Source: Haladaptatus sp. QDMS2 (GTDB taxonomy: Archaea; Halobacteriota; Halobacteria; Halobacteriales; Halococcaceae). From it: DNA of 64,000 nt. The first letter of the stretch is position 1; every line of letters begins with the position of its first letter. The DNA is taken from the NCBI RefSeq assembly GCF_029338295.1, contig NZ_CP119791.1:1922001-1986000 (forward strand), read 5' to 3'. Positions 51,995 to 60,409 of the stretch are shown here, piece by piece. A model generated the notes under the pieces. The model had not been told where the DNA came from. It did no database searches and was given only the letters and a program-made list of their open reading frames with translations. A program made the position numbers and the translations under genes.

Positions 51995-52504
51995 TTACGG
52001 CCGGTCTTCGTCGTCTGCTGCCTCGTCCGTGTCCTTGATGTCGTCCGTGCCTGCCGGCTTGACGTCGGATTCGTCGACGTCGTCCATCTCGATGACCTCG
52101 TCCTCCTCGTCTTCGACCGTGACTTCTGTCTCTTGCACCTTCGGCACGCGGACATGAAGGGTGCCGTTTTTCGTGAGTTTCGCCGTCGCGTCGGTCGTAT
52201 CGACCTCTGCCTCGGGGGGCAGTTTCACGCTGCCGTCGAGCGAGAGGCCGCGGCCGGGAAAGCGCATCTCGTAGCCGTCGTGGAAGTCACGGAAGCGGTC
52301 GACGCGGACGTGGATGGTGTTCTCGGCAAAGCGCACCTGCACGTCGCTCTGGGTCGCCCCGGGAGCGTCGAAGACGGCGAGGAAGGCGTCGTCGCTTTCG
52401 AGTAAATCGACGGGCAGTGGCTTTCGTTCCTGGACGCGACTAGAGGCGCGCCCGACGTTCTCGACGATGACGTTCCCGATGGATTTGCCAAGTTCCTTAA
52501 TCAT
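51995..52504 (-). CDS. Hsp20/alpha-crystallin family small heat shock protein
   Basis: 169 residues. The alpha-crystallin domain runs about 30-125, with VDLLESDDAFLAVFDAPGATQSDVQVRF and the GTLHVRVPKV strand. A long acidic C-terminus (EDEEDEVIEMDDVDESD) follows, with a final TDEAADDEDRP tail. It is a chaperone that holds unfolded proteins. Its ATG overlaps the stop of the upstream DUF7559-like zinc gene (ATGA), so they are coupled. Confidence 0.88.
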   Translation of the reverse strand: MIKELGKSIGNVIVENVGRASSRVQERKPLPVDLLESDDAFLAVFDAPGATQSDVQVRFAENTIHVRVDRFRDFHDGYEMRFPGRGLSLDGSVKLPPEAEVDTTDATAKLTKNGTLHVRVPKVQETEVTVEDEEDEVIEMDDVDESDVKPAGTDDIKDTDEAADDEDRP

Positions 52505-52659
52505 ACCTCGATTTCCTCCAGCGAGTCGTCTCGCTCGCAGTACGGGCAGGAGAAGTCTGCCACGGTGACGCTGTCTGGCATGTCGTAGGTGTAGTGCAAC
52601 TCGAACATGTCGAGCTCGCAGGCGTCGTTCGTGCAGGCTACTTCGAGCGTCTTTGGCAT
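52501..52659 (-). CDS. DUF7559-like zinc-ribbon protein (52 aa)
   Basis: 52 residues. CTNDAC (C9, C14) and CPYC (C38, C41) pairs frame a small zinc ribbon with the FELHYTYDMPD middle. It resembles the haloarchaeal DUF7559 family. The ATG overlaps nothing upstream, and its TGA overlaps the Hsp20 ATG by four bases, so it is the first gene of that pair. Function is unknown. Confidence 0.78.
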   Translation of the reverse strand: MPKTLEVACTNDACELDMFELHYTYDMPDSVTVADFSCPYCERDDSLEEIEV

Positions 52660-52738
52660 GCGAGGAGATAGTGTATCCACGAGTATAAGCGCGCGGGCTT
52701 TCGCATCCGTTTTACCGTTCGACGGGCTAGACTGGCCT

Positions 52739-54466
52739 ATGACTGACCCCGCCGACCTGCAGGTCACCATCGTCGACGGGTACGTAGACGAACCGGCGCA
52801 CTTCGGCGTGCCACCGTACATCTCGACGTATCCGCGGTACACGGCGGGCGCGCTCGTAGACGCCGGCGTTCCCGAGTCCCAGATTACCTACCACACCATC
52901 GACGCACTACGCGACGAAATGACCAACTGGCGCGACGTCGAGGAAGCCGACTTGCTCATCTACGTCGGCGGAATGACCGTCCCCGGGAAGTACGTCGGCG
53001 GCACGTCCGCCGAACCCGACGAGGTCAAACGTCTCGCGTGGACCGCCAGGGGCACGACGCTCATGGGCGGCCCCATCCGATTCGGCGTCGGCGAGAACAA
53101 CGAGGGCGGCAGCGAAATGGAGCGCAAGGACCTCGACTACGACTTCGTCGCCAAGGGCGACATCGAGGCGGCCGCCCACGACCTCGTCGAAAGTGGCCTC
53201 GAAGGCTTCGGCGACCGGATGCGCTCGAACGAGGAAATCGACCGCTGGGCCGCGAACGGCGCGTTCGTCATCGAGAACCACCCGAACTATCCCGAATATC
53301 TCATCTGCGAAATGGAGACCTCCCGGGGCTGTGCTTACCGCTGTTCGTTCTGCACGGAACCACTGTACGGGAACCCAGCGTTCCGCAGCGCAGAGTCCGT
53401 CGTGCGCGAAGTCGAGGAACTCTACACCCGCGGCGCGCGCCACTTTCGCATCGGACGGCAGGCCGACATCCTGGCCTTCGGCGGCGACGGCGAGAAACCG
53501 AACCCGGACGCCCTGCGCGACCTCTACGGCGGCATCCGCGAGGTGGCCCCTGACCTCGGCACGCTCCATCTCGATAACATGAACCCCATTACGGTCGTGA
53601 AGTGGCCGGAACTGTCGAGAGAAGGCATTCGCGTCATCGCGAAGCACAACACGCCCGGTGACACCGCCGCCTTCGGCCTCGAAAGCGCGGACCCGGTCGT
53701 CCAAGAGGAGAACAACCTAAACGTCACAGCAGAGGAGTGTTTCGAGGCAGTCAAAATCGTCAACGAGGAGGCTGGCTGGCGACCCGGTGACGACCCGTCT
53801 GCGGCCCCGACCCACGGCGAGGAGGCGTCTGCACGGTTACCAAAATTGCTGCCCGGCATCAACCTCCTGCACGGGCTGAAAGGCGAGACGAAAGAGACCT
53901 ACCAGCACAATCTCGACTTCCTGCAGCGCGTCTACGACGAGGGCCTGATGGTCCGTCGGGTGAACATCCGGCAAGTGATGGCCTTCGCGGGCACCGAAAT
54001 GTCGGAGACAGGGTCGGCAATCGCGAAGGACCACAAGAAATTGTTCAAGAAGTACAAAAAGCAGGTGCGCGAGGAGATCGACAACCCGATGCTAAAACGA
54101 GTCGCGCCGGCGGGAACTATTCTCCCCCACGTCCACCTCGAATACCACAAGGACGGCAAGACGTTCGGCCGTCAACTCGGAACCTACCCGCTGCTCGTCG
54201 CGGTTCCCGGCGAGCGGGAACTCGGGCGGACCGTAGACATCGTCGTGACCGACCACGGCTATCGCTCGATTTCCGGCGTCCCACACCCCCTCGACGTGAA
54301 CGAGGCGACCATGGACGAACTGATGGCCATTCCCGGCCTCGGTCGAGGGCGGGCGGGAGACATCATCGTCAACCGACCGTACACGACGCCCGACCAGCTC
54401 AAATCGCAAGTGGGCGCGGACGTGGGACCGTTCATCGACACCCTTCTTCCCGGGCAGTCGAAATAA
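52739..54466 (+). CDS. COG1031-type radical SAM protein with C-terminal HhH
   Basis: 575 residues. An N-terminal B12-binding-like region (about 10-130, IVDGYVDEPAHFG then LLIYVGGMTVPGKYVGGT) precedes the radical SAM cluster C198-x3-C202-x2-C205 in GCAYRCSFC. A TIM-barrel region follows with HLDNMNPITV and the ANVPGD-like KHNTPGDTAAFGLE block. A C-terminal helix-hairpin-helix (about 510-570, IPGLGRGRAGDIIVNRP) ends it. This is COG1031, whose substrate is unknown. A T-run follows at 54470-54475. Confidence 0.88.
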   Translation: MTDPADLQVTIVDGYVDEPAHFGVPPYISTYPRYTAGALVDAGVPESQITYHTIDALRDEMTNWRDVEEADLLIYVGGMTVPGKYVGGTSAEPDEVKRLAWTARGTTLMGGPIRFGVGENNEGGSEMERKDLDYDFVAKGDIEAAAHDLVESGLEGFGDRMRSNEEIDRWAANGAFVIENHPNYPEYLICEMETSRGCAYRCSFCTEPLYGNPAFRSAESVVREVEELYTRGARHFRIGRQADILAFGGDGEKPNPDALRDLYGGIREVAPDLGTLHLDNMNPITVVKWPELSREGIRVIAKHNTPGDTAAFGLESADPVVQEENNLNVTAEECFEAVKIVNEEAGWRPGDDPSAAPTHGEEASARLPKLLPGINLLHGLKGETKETYQHNLDFLQRVYDEGLMVRRVNIRQVMAFAGTEMSETGSAIAKDHKKLFKKYKKQVREEIDNPMLKRVAPAGTILPHVHLEYHKDGKTFGRQLGTYPLLVAVPGERELGRTVDIVVTDHGYRSISGVPHPLDVNEATMDELMAIPGLGRGRAGDIIVNRPYTTPDQLKSQVGADVGPFIDTLLPGQSK

Positions 54467-54469
54467 CAG

Positions 54470-54475
54470 TTTTTT
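54470..54475 (+). terminator. T-run terminator after the COG1031 gene
   Basis: A six-T run lies three bases after the stop codon of the radical SAM gene. Confidence 0.4.
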
Positions 54476-54540
54476 CGACTGGTCTTCGCAGTGAGAGCAG
54501 GCCAGAAGTGCTTTAGGAGTCGGTGGACGAAACTCCGGTA

Positions 54541-56361
54541 ATGAGCCAAGACGTTGAAGTGAGCGTGGTTCTCCCCGCCTACAACGAGGAGAAAACCATC
54601 GAGCACACGGTGAAAACCACGCTCGACACGCTCGCGACGTTCCTCCCCCCAGGCTCGTTCGAAGTCATCGTCGCCGAAGACGGGTGTGACGACCGTACCC
54701 CTGAAATCGCAGACGAGATGGAAGCGGAGTTCCCCGCCGTCCGCCACTTCCACAGCGATGAACGACTCGGCCGCGGTGGCGCGTTAGAACGGGCATTCGA
54801 AGCCTCCCACGGTCGCACGCTGGTCTACTTCGATACGGACCTTGCGACGGACATGAAGCACCTGGAAGAACTCGTAGAGAGCGTTCGCTCCGGCGAGTAC
54901 GACATCGCGACCGGGTCGCGGTGGATGCCAGGCAAAGAGATAGACCGCCCCGCAAAGCGCGGAATTCCGAGCAAGGGCTTCAACGGCCTCACGCGGTTTT
55001 TCCTGCGCTCTGACTTGCTCGACCACCAGTGTGGGTTCAAAGCGTTCGACCGCGAGGCGTTGTTCGACATCATGGACGACGTCGAGGACAACCACTGGTT
55101 CTGGGACACGGAGGTTCTCGTTCGCGCCCAGAAGAAGGGCTACCGCATCAACGAGTTCGCCGTCGAATGGACGCCCATGGAGGACACGAAAGTGGACCTC
55201 GTCCGCGACGTGTTCGGGATGGGCAGCCAGATTCTGCGGGTCTGGTACGAGTTCTCCGTCAGCCCGAAAATCAACCGCAAGACGACGCTCGGCGCGGGGA
55301 CGCTGCTGACCATCGTCGCCCTCCTCCTCATGACCCAGTACATCGACTTCAGTCAGGTCATCACGGAGATGCAGGGCGCAGACCCCGTTCTCATCGGCGT
55401 CGCCGCGGTCATTTACCTCGTCTCGTGGCCGCTCCGCGGCGCGCGGTACAAGGACATCTTGAACAAACTCGGCTTCCGCGAAAAGACCGGCTTCCTGACC
55501 GGTGCCATCTTCATCAGTCAGACCGGGAACCTCGTGTTCCCCGCCCGTGCCGGTGACGCGGTGCGTGCCTACGTGGTGAAGACCCGCCGGAAAGTGCCGT
55601 ACCCCTCCGGGTTCGCGTCGCTTACCGTCGAGCGTGTCTTCGACCTGCTCACCATCACGGTGCTCGCGGGCGCGGTGTTCATCCTGCTCGCACTGACCGG
55701 GTTTACGAGCGTCGAAGGCCTGAGCCAGGCCATCACGCAGATTAGCGGCGAGCGCGGACAGAGCGGCCGGTACGCCCTCTACCTCGCCGGATTCGTCGGC
55801 GTGGCCGCCATCTCCGCGACGGCGCTCATCGTCGCCTCCGCGCGGACGGAGAGCAACCACATCCGGAGTTTCGTCACCCGCATCAGCAACGACTCCTACG
55901 CCGACTACGTCGCGGGCGTCTTAGAACGGTTCGCCGGAGACGTGCAGGTCGTGGCGAGCGACAAGCGCGCCTTCGCCCGCGTCGGCGCGAGCAGCCTGCT
56001 CATCTGGACGCTCGACGTGCTGACCGCAGTCGTCGTGTTCGCCGCCTTCGGCGTGGATCTCCCGTTCACCACGCTGCTCGCCGTTGGGTTCTTCGCAGTG
56101 AGCGTCGGGAACCTGGCGAAGGTTCTCCCCCTCTCGCCCGGCGGCGTCGGCCTCTACGAGGGGGCCTTTTCGCTGCTCGTGGTGGCGCTGCTCCCCGTCT
56201 CGTGGGAAGTCGCACTCGGCGCGGCCATCGTCGACCACGCCGTGAAGAACATCGTGACGGTGCTCGGCGGCGTCGCCTCGATGCTGCTGCTCAACGTCTC
56301 GCTCACGACGGCAGTAAAAGAGAGCCGCGACGTACCTGACGTCGAAGCCGTCGAGAACTAG
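54541..56361 (+). CDS. AglD-like glycosyltransferase fused to UPF0104/flippase-like membrane domain
   Basis: 606 residues. A GT-2 domain (1-225) has VVLPAYNEEKTIE, AEDGCDD and the D98-T-D100 metal motif in VYFDTDLATD. About eight membrane helices (about 255-595) of the lysylphosphatidylglycerol synthase/UPF0104 type follow, ending in KVLPLSPGGVGLYEGAFS. Haloferax AglD, a dolichol-phosphate mannose charging enzyme of S-layer N-glycosylation, has this architecture. It probably charges dolichol phosphate with a sugar on the cytoplasmic side. The ATG at 54541 is preferred to a GTG six codons upstream. Confidence 0.86.
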   Translation: MSQDVEVSVVLPAYNEEKTIEHTVKTTLDTLATFLPPGSFEVIVAEDGCDDRTPEIADEMEAEFPAVRHFHSDERLGRGGALERAFEASHGRTLVYFDTDLATDMKHLEELVESVRSGEYDIATGSRWMPGKEIDRPAKRGIPSKGFNGLTRFFLRSDLLDHQCGFKAFDREALFDIMDDVEDNHWFWDTEVLVRAQKKGYRINEFAVEWTPMEDTKVDLVRDVFGMGSQILRVWYEFSVSPKINRKTTLGAGTLLTIVALLLMTQYIDFSQVITEMQGADPVLIGVAAVIYLVSWPLRGARYKDILNKLGFREKTGFLTGAIFISQTGNLVFPARAGDAVRAYVVKTRRKVPYPSGFASLTVERVFDLLTITVLAGAVFILLALTGFTSVEGLSQAITQISGERGQSGRYALYLAGFVGVAAISATALIVASARTESNHIRSFVTRISNDSYADYVAGVLERFAGDVQVVASDKRAFARVGASSLLIWTLDVLTAVVVFAAFGVDLPFTTLLAVGFFAVSVGNLAKVLPLSPGGVGLYEGAFSLLVVALLPVSWEVALGAAIVDHAVKNIVTVLGGVASMLLLNVSLTTAVKESRDVPDVEAVEN

Positions 56362-56867
56362 TACAGGTCGGTGACGAAGGGGCCGAGCGCCCCCGCTACA
56401 GCCTGCGTCAATGCCGCTTCGCGGTCCACGATACCGGCCGTGAGCGCCCCTGCTGCACCCTGTTTTTTCGCCACGTTGTTCATATCGAGTACGTCGTCCA
56501 TCACGGGGCCGAGTTCCTCGCCCACCTCGATTCGTGCGGCGATATCTTCGGGGAGCGCGAGACTCGGTCCCGCGCCGCGCCCGACGCGCTCACCGTCCGT
56601 GACGGCCGCCCACATCACGAGGTAGAGACGGTCGTCGACCGTCGCGACGCCACCCTCGATGCCGATACCGAGGTCGAACTCACCCGCGTCGAGCACGGCT
56701 CGCGCCCGGTTTTCGGCTCCCGAGATGGTCTCCTGAAGACCGCGCGGCTGTTCTGACACGCCCGATTCGACGGCGACGGGTTCGACCGTCGCGTCCAACA
56801 CGTTCGCGAGTGCCTGTTCGGTGGCCCTGACTTTGACCGGATTCTGACTGCCGACGCCGACGCGCAT
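56358..56867 (-). CDS. yjjX: Inosine/xanthosine triphosphatase (YjjX/NTPase family)
   Basis: 169 residues. The opening MRVGVGSQNPVKVRATEQA and the conserved SGVSEQPRGLQETISGAENRA and DLGIGIEGGV segments match the YjjX ITPase/XTPase family. It hydrolyses non-canonical purine triphosphates to limit mutation. It is convergent with the AglD-like gene, overlapping by four bases at a shared CTAG, and divergent from tfb2. Confidence 0.93.
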   Translation of the reverse strand: MRVGVGSQNPVKVRATEQALANVLDATVEPVAVESGVSEQPRGLQETISGAENRARAVLDAGEFDLGIGIEGGVATVDDRLYLVMWAAVTDGERVGRGAGPSLALPEDIAARIEVGEELGPVMDDVLDMNNVAKKQGAAGALTAGIVDREAALTQAVAGALGPFVTDLY

Positions 56868-57005
56868 GGCAGTGAGAAGCCGCGTCGGTCACTTGGGAAT
56901 TACCATCCGCGGCTCGACGCATGACAATATATAACATTTGTGCCGGCAGAACCTGAAACGGCCATTTGTTCCTGTTTCGCGGCGATACCGTAGCGTAAAC
57001 CAAAA

Positions 57006-57079
57006 CCCTTAAATGACTTTCGTCCGAAGCCCGGGCCACGGACAGCCATCCGGGATTTCTCCAGATACGCTTCCCGGAT
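57006..57079 (+). promoter_or_regulatory. tfb2 promoter region and leader hairpin
   Basis: CCCTTAAATG (about 57006-57015) is a TATA candidate about 90 bases before the tfb2 ATG, with another at 56927-56936 (AATATATAAC). The implied leader contains ATCCGGGA (57048-57055) and TCCCGGAT (57072-57079), an exact eight-base inverted repeat with 16 bases between. A leader this long is unusual beside the many leaderless genes here. Confidence 0.45.
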
Positions 57080-57101
57080 AGCCCCCGCCAGCGCTACACC
57101 C

Positions 57102-58079
57102 ATGAGAGAACACACCCGCACGCGAACCCGAGCACAAACAGAAGAGAGCGAGAACGAACAGGAATCGAGCAACAACAAGCTCAACTGCCCAGAATGTGGC
57201 TCCGGCAAACTCGTCGGCGACTCCACCCACGGCGAGACGGTCTGTCAGGACTGTGGTCTCGTCGTAGACGAGAAAGAAATCGACCGCGGCCCAGAGTGGC
57301 GCGCCTTCGACTCCCGAGAGAAGGATAAAAAATCGCGCGTCGGCGCCCCGACGACCAACACGATGCACGACAAGGGGCTCTCGACCAACATCGACTGGCG
57401 CGACAAGGACGCCTACGGGAAGTCCCTCGGCAGCCGCCAGCGCGCGAAGATGCAGCGCCTTCGCAAGTGGAACGAACGATTCCGCACCCGCGACAGCAAA
57501 GAGCGCAACCTCAAACAGGCACTTGGGGAAATCGACCGCATGGCCTCGGCCCTCGGCCTCCCGAACAACGTCCGGGAAACCGCCTCGGTCATCTACCGCC
57601 GCGCGCTCTCCGAGAACCTCCTTCCCGGCCGCTCCATCGAAGGCGTCGCAACCTCGGCGGTCTACGCCGCCGCCCGCCAGGCGAGCATGCCGCGCAGTCT
57701 CGACGAAATTGCGGAGGTCTCCCGTGTCGAGAAGAGCGAGATTGCCCGCACGTACCGCTACGTCGTCCGCGAACTCGGCCTCGAAGTGCGCCCCGCGGAC
57801 CCAGAGAGCTACGTGCCGCGCTTTGCCTCCTCGCTCGACCTCTCCGAGGAAGCAGAACACCGCGCCCGCCAGCTCCTGCGCAACGCCAAGGAGCAGGGCG
57901 TCCACAGCGGCAAGTCGCCGGTCGGCCTCGCCGCCGCCGCCGTCTACGCCGCCGCGCTGCTCACCAACGAGAAGACGACGCAGGCCGCCGTGAGCGAAGT
58001 CGCAGACATCAGCGAGGTCACCATCCGCAACCGCTACCACGAACTGCTCGAAGCCGAGCAGGACGTGCCGATGGCGTAA
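57102..58079 (+). CDS. tfb2: Second transcription initiation factor TFB
   Basis: 325 residues. The zinc ribbon (C29, C32, C48, C51) is followed by the finger RGPEWRAFDSREKDKKSRVGAP and two cyclin repeats (about 125-215, [17 protein letters not shown]; about 220-310, GKSPVGLAAAAVYAAALL). It is clearly paralogous to the first tfb at 34.3 kb, with a more hydrophilic 25-residue N-terminus. Haloarchaea use paralogous TFBs to specialise promoter sets. It has a long structured leader and is followed by a T-rich repeat tract. Confidence 0.94.
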   Translation: MREHTRTRTRAQTEESENEQESSNNKLNCPECGSGKLVGDSTHGETVCQDCGLVVDEKEIDRGPEWRAFDSREKDKKSRVGAPTTNTMHDKGLSTNIDWRDKDAYGKSLGSRQRAKMQRLRKWNERFRTRDSKERNLKQALGEIDRMASALGLPNNVRETASVIYRRALSENLLPGRSIEGVATSAVYAAARQASMPRSLDEIAEVSRVEKSEIARTYRYVVRELGLEVRPADPESYVPRFASSLDLSEEAEHRARQLLRNAKEQGVHSGKSPVGLAAAAVYAAALLTNEKTTQAAVSEVADISEVTIRNRYHELLEAEQDVPMA

Positions 58080-58090
58080 CTCCTGCCACC

Positions 58091-58112
58091 CGTTTTCCGT
58101 TTTCCGTTTTCC
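58091..58112 (+). terminator. Triplicated GTTTTCC terminator after tfb2
   Basis: Three tandem copies of the seven-base unit CGTTTTC (58091-58112) form three T4 tracts, 11 bases after the tfb2 stop. Multiple short T-tracts are a strong termination signal in archaea, and the tandem form is distinctive. Confidence 0.55.
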
Positions 58113-58171
58113 ACCCGCCGACGAGTCATGAGACCGCAAGAAACGTACCCCCGGCCCGCGACTGACCGTCC

Positions 58172-59209
58172 ATGCAGACCGAACACGTCATCTACGCGTC
58201 CGACGCCCGCGAGATGACATACGTAGACGACGGGACGGTCGACCTCGTCGTCACATCCCCGCCCTACCCCATGATAGAGATGTGGGACGGTCTCTTCACG
58301 TCGCTCGACGCGACCATCGACGAGTACCTCGACTCAGGGGCCGGCGACGCCGCCTTCGAGGCCATGCACGAGGCGCTTGCCCCCTGCTGGGACGAACTCG
58401 CCCGCGTGTTGCGCCCCGGCGGCATCGCGTGCATCAACGTCGGCGACGCCACCCGTTCTATCGGCGGCGATTTCCAGTTGTTCCCGAACCACGTCGCCGT
58501 CGTCGACGCGATGCGCGACCGCGGCTTTTCGGTGCTCCCGGACATTCTCTGGCGAAAGCCGTCGAACCGCCTGACGAAGTTCATGGGCTCTGGAATGCTC
58601 CCGACGAACGCCTACGCGACACTCGAACACGAGTACATCCTCGTGTTTCGCAAGGGTGGCACCCGCGAATTTGACCCCGGCTGTGCGGAACGCTACGAGA
58701 GCGCCTTCTTCTGGGAGGAGCGAAACGAGTGGTTCTCAGACCTCTGGACCGACGTGCGCGGAACCGGGCAACTGCTCTCCGATGCGAATCGCGACCGCTC
58801 TGGGGCGTTCCCCCTCGAAATCCCACTCCGGCTGATTCGAATGTTCTCCGTCTACGACGACACCGTCTTAGACCCCTTCTGGGGAACCGGAACGACGACG
58901 CTCGCGGCGATGCTCGCCGGGCGAAACTCACTCGGCTACGAACTCGACGCGGACCTCGTCGCCCAGTTCGACGAGCGAGTAGAAGGTGCGCCGGAACTCT
59001 CTCGCAAGCGCACGAGGGCGCGACTCGACGCTCATCGAGACTTCGTCGCCGCCCGAAAAGCCGACGCAGACCCGCCCGACTACGAAGCCACCCACTACGA
59101 TTTCCCGGTCGTCACTCGTCAAGAACGCGAAATTCGGTTCTACGTCGTCGCCGGGGTCGAACCGGATGAAGACGGCTATCTGGTTACCCACGAACCCCAT
59201 TCCTCGTAG
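58172..59209 (+). CDS. N4-cytosine (CTAG-type) DNA methyltransferase, orphan
   Basis: 345 residues of an N6/N4 DNA methylase. The catalytic motif is TSPPYPM (SPPY at 29-32), and the SAM-binding loop DPFWGTGTTTLAA lies near residue 232, so motif IV precedes motif I in beta-group order. SPPY indicates N4-cytosine. There is no restriction endonuclease next to it, so it is an orphan methylase. The position next to the AglD-like and aro/trp genes matches Haloferax HVO_0794, which is known to methylate CTAG; this assignment is inference. Confidence 0.88.
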   Translation: MQTEHVIYASDAREMTYVDDGTVDLVVTSPPYPMIEMWDGLFTSLDATIDEYLDSGAGDAAFEAMHEALAPCWDELARVLRPGGIACINVGDATRSIGGDFQLFPNHVAVVDAMRDRGFSVLPDILWRKPSNRLTKFMGSGMLPTNAYATLEHEYILVFRKGGTREFDPGCAERYESAFFWEERNEWFSDLWTDVRGTGQLLSDANRDRSGAFPLEIPLRLIRMFSVYDDTVLDPFWGTGTTTLAAMLAGRNSLGYELDADLVAQFDERVEGAPELSRKRTRARLDAHRDFVAARKADADPPDYEATHYDFPVVTRQEREIRFYVVAGVEPDEDGYLVTHEPHSS

Positions 59210-59246
59210 GGGTATGCTTTTTTTACAGGGGCGTGTATCCCCTGCC

Positions 59247-59927
59247 ATGGATTTCGACGAGTTCGTCCTCGCCGCGAGTACCGCGGTGCTGGACGACGAG
59301 CCGGATGCCCGGCCCCACGCCGACGCCGTCGAATTCCGGATGGACCTCGCCGCCGACCCGCTCGCGGCACTCCGGAACTACGGCGGCACCCTCCCCATCA
59401 TCGCGACCAACCGCGTGAACTGGGAAGGCGGCCAGGCTGAGGACGACGCCACTCGGCTCGATACGCTCTGTGCGGCCGCCGCCGAAACCGCCGTGGAGGC
59501 GGTAGACATCGAACTCGCCGCGATACTGAACGGGGACGGGGCGCGGGTGGTAGACGCCGCCCGCGAGTCGGACACGAAGGTCATCGTCTCGGTCCACGAC
59601 TTCGAGGAGACCCCTCGCATCGCCGAACTGCGCCACCTGCTCAAGGAGGCGACCGACCACGGCGACGTGGGCAAACTCGCGTGCACGGCGACGAGCGTCG
59701 ACGACGTCCTCGACCTCCTGTTCGCGACGCGGACGTTTTCGATGAACGGTCGCCCGGTGGCGACGATGGCGATGGGGAAACTCGGCCGTCACTCCCGGGT
59801 CGTCGCGCCGCTGTACGGGTCGTGTCTCGGTTTCGCGCCCATCAGACCGGAAGATGCGACGGCTCCGGGCCAGTACGACCTCGGGACGTTACGCCAGCTG
59901 CTAACCCAGCTGCAGGGCGATGGCTAA
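59247..59927 (+). CDS. aroD: 3-dehydroquinate dehydratase, type I
   Basis: 226 residues. The type I barrel has AVEFRMDL, the catalytic His in VIVSVHDFEETP and the Schiff-base Lys in VGKLACTAT, then MGKLGRHSRVVAPLYGSCLGFAP. It dehydrates 3-dehydroquinate to 3-dehydroshikimate. It is close to the genes of the archaeal upper pathway (DHQ synthase II and ADH synthase), which supply its substrate, although those lie on the other strand. Confidence 0.94.
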   Translation: MDFDEFVLAASTAVLDDEPDARPHADAVEFRMDLAADPLAALRNYGGTLPIIATNRVNWEGGQAEDDATRLDTLCAAAAETAVEAVDIELAAILNGDGARVVDAARESDTKVIVSVHDFEETPRIAELRHLLKEATDHGDVGKLACTATSVDDVLDLLFATRTFSMNGRPVATMAMGKLGRHSRVVAPLYGSCLGFAPIRPEDATAPGQYDLGTLRQLLTQLQGDG

Positions 59928-59956
59928 AACGGGGTCGTTCGGAAGTTTAACAAACA

Positions 59957-60400
59957 GTGACAACCGAGACGGAGGAAGTGATGGGGCAGACTATGCGTAA
60001 GCGCCCGTGGCTCGCTGCACTCCTCGCGTTCATCTACCCTGGCCTCGGCCACGTCTACATTCGGGAGTGGCTCAGAGCTCTCCTCTGGTTCGGGTTGATG
60101 ATTGCGACGGCGTCGTTCGTCATCCCCGAGCAGGCCGTCCAGACGGCGGACCTCTCGCTCTCTGCGCTCTCCCGCGCGAGCGAGCAGTTGCCGCTGGAAG
60201 CGGCCCTCTCGGTGCTGTTCATTACGGCATTGAGCATGATCGACGCCTACCGACTCGCAGCGACGAAAAATCAGGAAGTGAAAGCCGTCGTAGAAGGGAC
60301 GCGCTGTCCGAACTGCGGGCGCGACGTCGACCCCGAACTCGGCTTCTGTCACTGGTGTACGACGGAACTCCCACAGACGACCGCGCCGGAAAACCAGTAA
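59957..60400 (+). CDS. Small membrane protein with C-terminal zinc ribbon
   Basis: 147 residues from a GTG; an ATG at 59981 (MGQTMRKRPWLA) is an alternative. Two or three membrane helices (about 17-40, 41-60 and 80-100, with the LAFIYPGLGHVYIREW motif like other small 'TM2/PRC-like' proteins) precede a zinc ribbon with CPNC and CHWC pairs. The role is unknown. It separates aroD from DHQ synthase II, its end lying nine bases from the convergent neighbour's stop. Confidence 0.78.
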   Translation: MTTETEEVMGQTMRKRPWLAALLAFIYPGLGHVYIREWLRALLWFGLMIATASFVIPEQAVQTADLSLSALSRASEQLPLEAALSVLFITALSMIDAYRLAATKNQEVKAVVEGTRCPNCGRDVDPELGFCHWCTTELPQTTAPENQ

Positions 60401-60409
60401 GTCCGCCGG

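Noticed and set aside
52607-52738. Upstream in-frame extension of the radical SAM gene
   Set aside because: The extension overlaps the divergent DUF7559-like gene, has no conserved residues, and the ATG at 52739 matches the family opening.
54784-55860. Minus-strand frame of about 358 codons opposite the AglD-like gene
   Set aside because: Composition is that of an antisense reading; no start signal and no recognisable domain.
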